DNA from: Sternotherus odoratus
Taxonomy: Eukaryota > Chordata > Testudines > Kinosternidae
Assembly: GCA_032164245.1 (NCBI GenBank)
Contig: JAVMKO010000003.1
Span: forward strand, 133,670,424-133,734,423
Reading direction: 5' to 3'
DNA: 64,000 bases
Below the pieces are notes generated by a model. The model was not told the DNA's origin, did not search any database, and worked only from the letters and a program-made list of their open reading frames with translations. Positions 60,525 to 64,000 of this stretch are shown here, in pieces; the stretch's first letter is position 1, and each line of letters starts with the position of its first letter. The position numbers were made by a program, and so were the translations under genes.

Positions 60525-60688
60525 GTACACAACATACGAGTATAAGCTCATAGTACACAATGAGGTAGGATATACATCAAGTGAGGAAATGATTGCTACT
60601 ACATTAGCAGGATTTCCAGAGAAGGGGAGTAGCCTCACTGCACACACTCTTAATCATACAGCTATAGAAGTGGAATGGTCAAAACCAA
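60525..60688 (+). CDS. USH2A: USH2A exon 44 (usherin FN3 parts)
   Basis: A 164-nt exon, phase 2 to 1. After completing an arginine codon it reads YTTYEYKLIVHNEVGYTSSE, the tyrosine-corner strand closing one FN3 module, then MIATTLAGFPEKGS as linker and LNHTAIEVEWSKP as the B strand of the next. One sequon, NHT. The final A begins a threonine codon finished in exon 45. Donor GTAAGT. It equals human exon 44 (c.8682-8845, from memory) in length and phase. Confidence 0.95.
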
Positions 60689-61019
60689 GTAAGTGTACCT
60701 AGTATTTATGACATTAATTAACTATTAACCTGTCATCTGTTACGGTGATCTGCATTGCACTGTCAGGAAACAAAATCCTTATCTTGATTAACTGTTGCAC
60801 TCACTGTCTCTGAAAGGGCCCTAAAGAAAGCAGAAAGAACATGAAAATTTTGCTTTTTTTTTTCTTGGTCACATTTCTTTTTACTATATGTTATTTTAAT
60901 GAGGGTTGGAGAAAAAGAGAATTAAGCTTGTGGAGGTTCTTTTAAATCTATAAAGAAAGAGTAAACCATGTTCTGTTATCTTTCTGTATATTTTCATCCC
61001 TTTGTATGAGTATTTACAT

Positions 61020-61323
61020 CAGGGGTCGACAACCTTTCAGAAGTGGTGTGCCAAGTCTTCATTTATTCACTCTAATTTAAGGTTTCGCGTGCCAGTAATA
61101 CATTTTTAGAAGGTCTCTTTCTGTAAGTCCTATAATATATAATTAAACTATTGTTGTATGTAAAGTAAATAAGGTTTTTAAAATGTTTAAGAAGCTTCAT
61201 TTAAAATTAAATTAAAATGCAGAGCCCCCCGGATTGGTGACCAGGACCCAGCTTGTGTGAGTGCCACTGAAAATCAGCTTGTGTGCCGCCTTTGGCACTC
61301 GTGCCATAGGTTGCCTACCCCTG
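61020..61323. mobile_element. hAT MITE
   Basis: Starts CAGGGGTCGACAACCTTTCA and ends CATAGGTTGCCTACCCCTG, inverted termini of hAT type. Flanks ATTTACAT and ATTCACAC match at six of eight. Middle is AT-rich and non-coding. Confidence 0.85.
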
Positions 61324-62548
61324 ATTCACACAATCCTTAAGGATGAGTGAAAATTAGTCTGCCTACTTATTCAGTTATGTTCTGCTTCTTAACATGAAGA
61401 CCTGCCATTACAGTAGTGGTAAACTTCATGACTTACATGCAAATTATTTTGTAAGGACTGACTGGCGATGCTCAGTAAATATAGGCTCTTTGTTTTATAA
61501 TTGCATGCCTGAAGTAAGCATGCTTATAAAACCTGACAAACCTAATAGATCTGAAGCAGCTCACTGAAGTTTCATTACCTTAGTAATCTGAACCTCTGAC
61601 CTTCTGCATGTAGGTAATGCAATCTGGTTTTATTTTCATTCATACTTAAAACATTTCCCAGATATCTGTTTGTGAATGCAAAGGTTAAACATCAAGTGAG
61701 GGTCATTAATAGAAAGCCTTGTTGCATTATCATCTTATTTCATTGGTAAATATGTTACACTAAACAGATTAACTATTCTGTCTCCCTATAATGTTCCTTA
61801 TTTTCGTAATATTCATTTTTAAATCATTCTTTTGGTTTGTCAGTACCTAGGAAGATGTGAAGATAACTTGCTCTGATATCCTTCTATTAGAGGGAAAATA
61901 TACTGAGAATGACTGGCTTTTAGGGACTTTAGGGCGTGATCCTACACCACTTAAATCAATGCAAATGAAAGCAGGATCAGGCCCTTAATTATGAATTTCT
62001 GCCACCAAACAGCATGTAACCTGAAAACATCTTTGCCTTCAACTTTTGATGATGTCCTCATTTTATATCTCAGTAGGCTAGGTTATATTCACCTGGAAGA
62101 GCTATTAATATTTTGTCCTTATCCTTCACTACAGTGCAGTGTATCATAAAGTGGTATGTTCCATTTAAAGCAATATATATATCAGCGATGGTCAAAATGT
62201 TTGTCAGACTTTTTTTTGTTGTTGTTTGCCAGTTGTGGAAATAGAGTGTTGTGGCTGATCTGATCTCAAGTTGCATTGTTTACCCTTGATAAGATAATTC
62301 TCCCCCCAAGTCACTAAGTGAGAGAAGGTCTCAGGAAGTTCACAGGAGGAACATGGAATTCCCAGTTTCATAGCTGACCCTGTACAATGAATGTTCGTCT
62401 ATCTTGCAGTTAGTGATGTTGTACTTGGTTCGGAAGCATAGACCTGTCTTCCTAACATCAGTATTGGGGGCAAGATACAATTCAGAGAAAAATATGGCTT
62501 ATAAATGCATCTATAGGAAAACAGTTTTATTGCACATACATACCATCA

Positions 62549-62850
62549 GAATGGTCATACCAAGAGGTCCAGAGGTCAGAACAAAGATCCATCTAGTCCA
62601 GTATCTTGTCTTCTGACAGTAGTCAATGCGAGGTGCCCCAGAGGGAATGAACAGGACAAGTAATCATCCCTGTCGCTCATTCCCAGTTTCTGGAAAACAG
62701 AGGTTAGGGACACCATCCCTGCCCATCCTGCCTAACAGCCAATAATGGACCTATCCTCCATGAATTTATCTTGTTCTTTTTTGAACCCTGTTATAGTCTT
62801 GGCCCTCACAACATCCTCTGGCAAAGAGTTCCACAGATTGACTGCTGCTA
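62549..62850 (-). mobile_element. CR1 LINE 3' fragment with C-terminal frame
   Basis: Antisense CR1 3' end: AGATCCATCTAGTCCAGTAT, GAGGGAATGAACAGGACAAG. The minus strand still encodes a C-terminal run ending VNLWNSLPEDVV and FKKEQDKFMEDRS, the usual end of the CR1 ORF2 protein. 5'-truncated. Confidence 0.88.
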
Positions 62851-63233
62851 CCTTAATGATGTAAATACTAAAGGCCACATTCTCATTTACACTAAAGCCC
62901 TTTTCCACCTCTCTAGCAATGTACAGGAGCCTTAAAATGGACGTAAAGTACATTTGCACCCTCTTTAAGATGACTGTGCACTGCCTGAGCAATGTGAAGG
63001 GGATTTGGGTAAATAAGACTTCAGCCCTGTATCTTAAATTAGTACCACAGGAGAGCCTGATTCTGCTCCCTTCACTCACCTCCTCTGTGAGACTAGGCAT
63101 AAAGTCTATGACCACTTGAGTAGCAAATTTCACCTACTGATTAGTACCTTATTCCACAGGGAGTCCTATTAATTTTGATGGGGCTACTCGCAAAGAAATA
63201 TACTAGTATATACCATGTCGGGTACAGAAGAAA

Positions 63234-63707
63234 ATGTAACAAGTCGGCGCTAGGGCCATGCAATTCACTTCCATCGCATCTCCATGGGAACGCAGTGTAG
63301 CCAAAGTTATCAGTCTAGAGAACGGCCTTGGCTCTCAGTGTTATCTTGTGAGAAGCGGTTCTCAGCGCCAGCTGGGAGCTGTTATCTAGTCTGTGTGAAA
63401 CTCGGCTTGTGTGAAACCAGACAGGTAATCTGAGGCAGGACTGCAAAACATGTCATTAGCTATTCATGAGTTATGTATGAGATGCAAATGTGCATGAGTA
63501 TTTCTGTGTCAGTCTGCTCTTGCGTGTTGGGCTTCATCCTGAACACTGCTCCGGTGTGTCAGTTCCCCCATGTCCAGTGGCAGCACCGTGAATGGGGCCC
63601 CCGGTGCGATTATGTCACTGCCTTCAATAAACTCGTCACTTTTATTCATCTAGTCACTGTGTGTGAGCCTCGTTTCTATGGGACTCAGTGTACCTTGCAA
63701 CAACCAG
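63234..63707 (+). repeat. LTR-like block near exon 45
   Basis: Begins TGTAACAAGTCGGCGCTAGG, is richer in CpG than its surroundings, has AATAAA at 63626-63631 and a following GTGTGTGAGCCTCG, and ends near CTTGCAACA. The layout suits a solitary LTR, but no target duplication was found, so the call is weak. Confidence 0.35.
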
Positions 63708-63976
63708 AATAAGTAAAGCTGCAAAGTCAAGCGATGAAGGTTTGGGGCAAGTATGGAAGGATACTATTATTTCTATTTATATGGGGGTGCAAATTTCTGA
63801 AGAATACTCTAGTGTTTTTAATAAGAGTAGATATCAAGGAACATTGTTTAGTCAGCAAAATGAATTCTATGGATAAGAAAGTGTATTTTATATTTAATAA
63901 CAGAAATCTACTAAATACATCATCTTTAATCTCCCAAAATATTTTTTTCATTAATTGATGTTTCTTTCTTTCCCAG

Positions 63977-64000
63977 CACTGCAAGATTTGCAAGGAGACA
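63977..64000 (+). CDS. USH2A: USH2A exon 45 (start only)
   Basis: The first 24 nt of the next exon, cut by the window end. Two bases complete the threonine codon of exon 44 and the frame continues LQDLQGD, matching the mammalian usherin run (TVQDLQGE from memory). The acceptor is a strong CTTTCTTTCCCAG. Confidence 0.93.

Larger units (their letters stand above)
60689..63976 (+). other. USH2A: USH2A intron 44
   Basis: A 3.3-kb intron, donor GTAAGT, acceptor TTTCTTTCTTTCCCAG. It contains a hAT MITE, a CR1 3' fragment and an LTR-like block close to the acceptor. 61330-62540 holds no gene; 62860-63200 has remnants of the TGTAAAT palindrome family. Confidence 0.92.

Noticed and set aside
1..64000. 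CRISPR array, operons or bacterial-type regulatory features
   Set aside because: No regularly spaced identical repeats; splicing, LINE/SINE content and gene structure are vertebrate.

Overview
The window is vertebrate genomic DNA, about 97% intron, carrying a stretch of one large gene on the + strand. Eight exons (the last cut by the window edge) encode consecutive fibronectin type III (FN3) modules that I recognise as usherin, USH2A. Exon lengths (180, 151, 143, 629, 335, 123 and 164 nt), phases and encoded sequence match human USH2A exons 38-44 plus the first 24 nt of exon 45 (about c.7121 to c.8869), as I remember human numbering. Reading frame and splice sites are intact throughout, so this looks like a working gene. 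No second protein-coding gene is supported on either strand.

The organism is most likely a turtle. The evidence is the repeats: a tRNA-derived SINE of the turtle Cry I type sharing its 3' tail with CR1, many CR1 LINE pieces in the form common in turtles, a DIRS-type retroelement, several hAT, Tigger-like and palindromic MITE families, and ancient CORE-SINE/MIR and 5S-derived SINE fossils. Species cannot be told from the sequence.

Layout: 1-15709 is the 3' part of intron 37 (MIR copies, a 5S-derived SINE, an LTR-like block, a rearranged CR1). 15710-15889 is exon 38. 15890-33595 is intron 38 (a Tigger-type MITE, a hAT MITE with perfect 8-bp target duplication, a tRNA-like palindrome, RTE-like LINE remains). 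Exons 39 and 40 (33596-33746 and 33899-34041) are separated by an intron of only 152 bp. 34042-44600 is intron 40, holding a GC-rich hAT element, a 92-bp-armed fold-back element and a decayed DIRS-type element split by a Cry I SINE. Exon 41 (44601-45229) holds two complete FN3 modules. Intron 41, exon 42, intron 42, exon 43, intron 43 (two hAT elements inserted back to back), exon 44 and intron 44 follow, then the start of exon 45.

Together the exons build about 583 residues of the extracellular FN3 array of usherin, which in other vertebrates forms ankle links of hair-cell stereocilia and a periciliary complex in photoreceptors. I see no new enzymatic or defence system. The most interesting features are structural: the fold-back element, an inverted microduplication inside a CR1, sequential hAT insertions, a dense family of short palindromes, a possible frame-preserving 15-nt microexon, and a G-rich tract near exon 39. 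Repeat family names come from memory and boundaries without target duplications are approximate.
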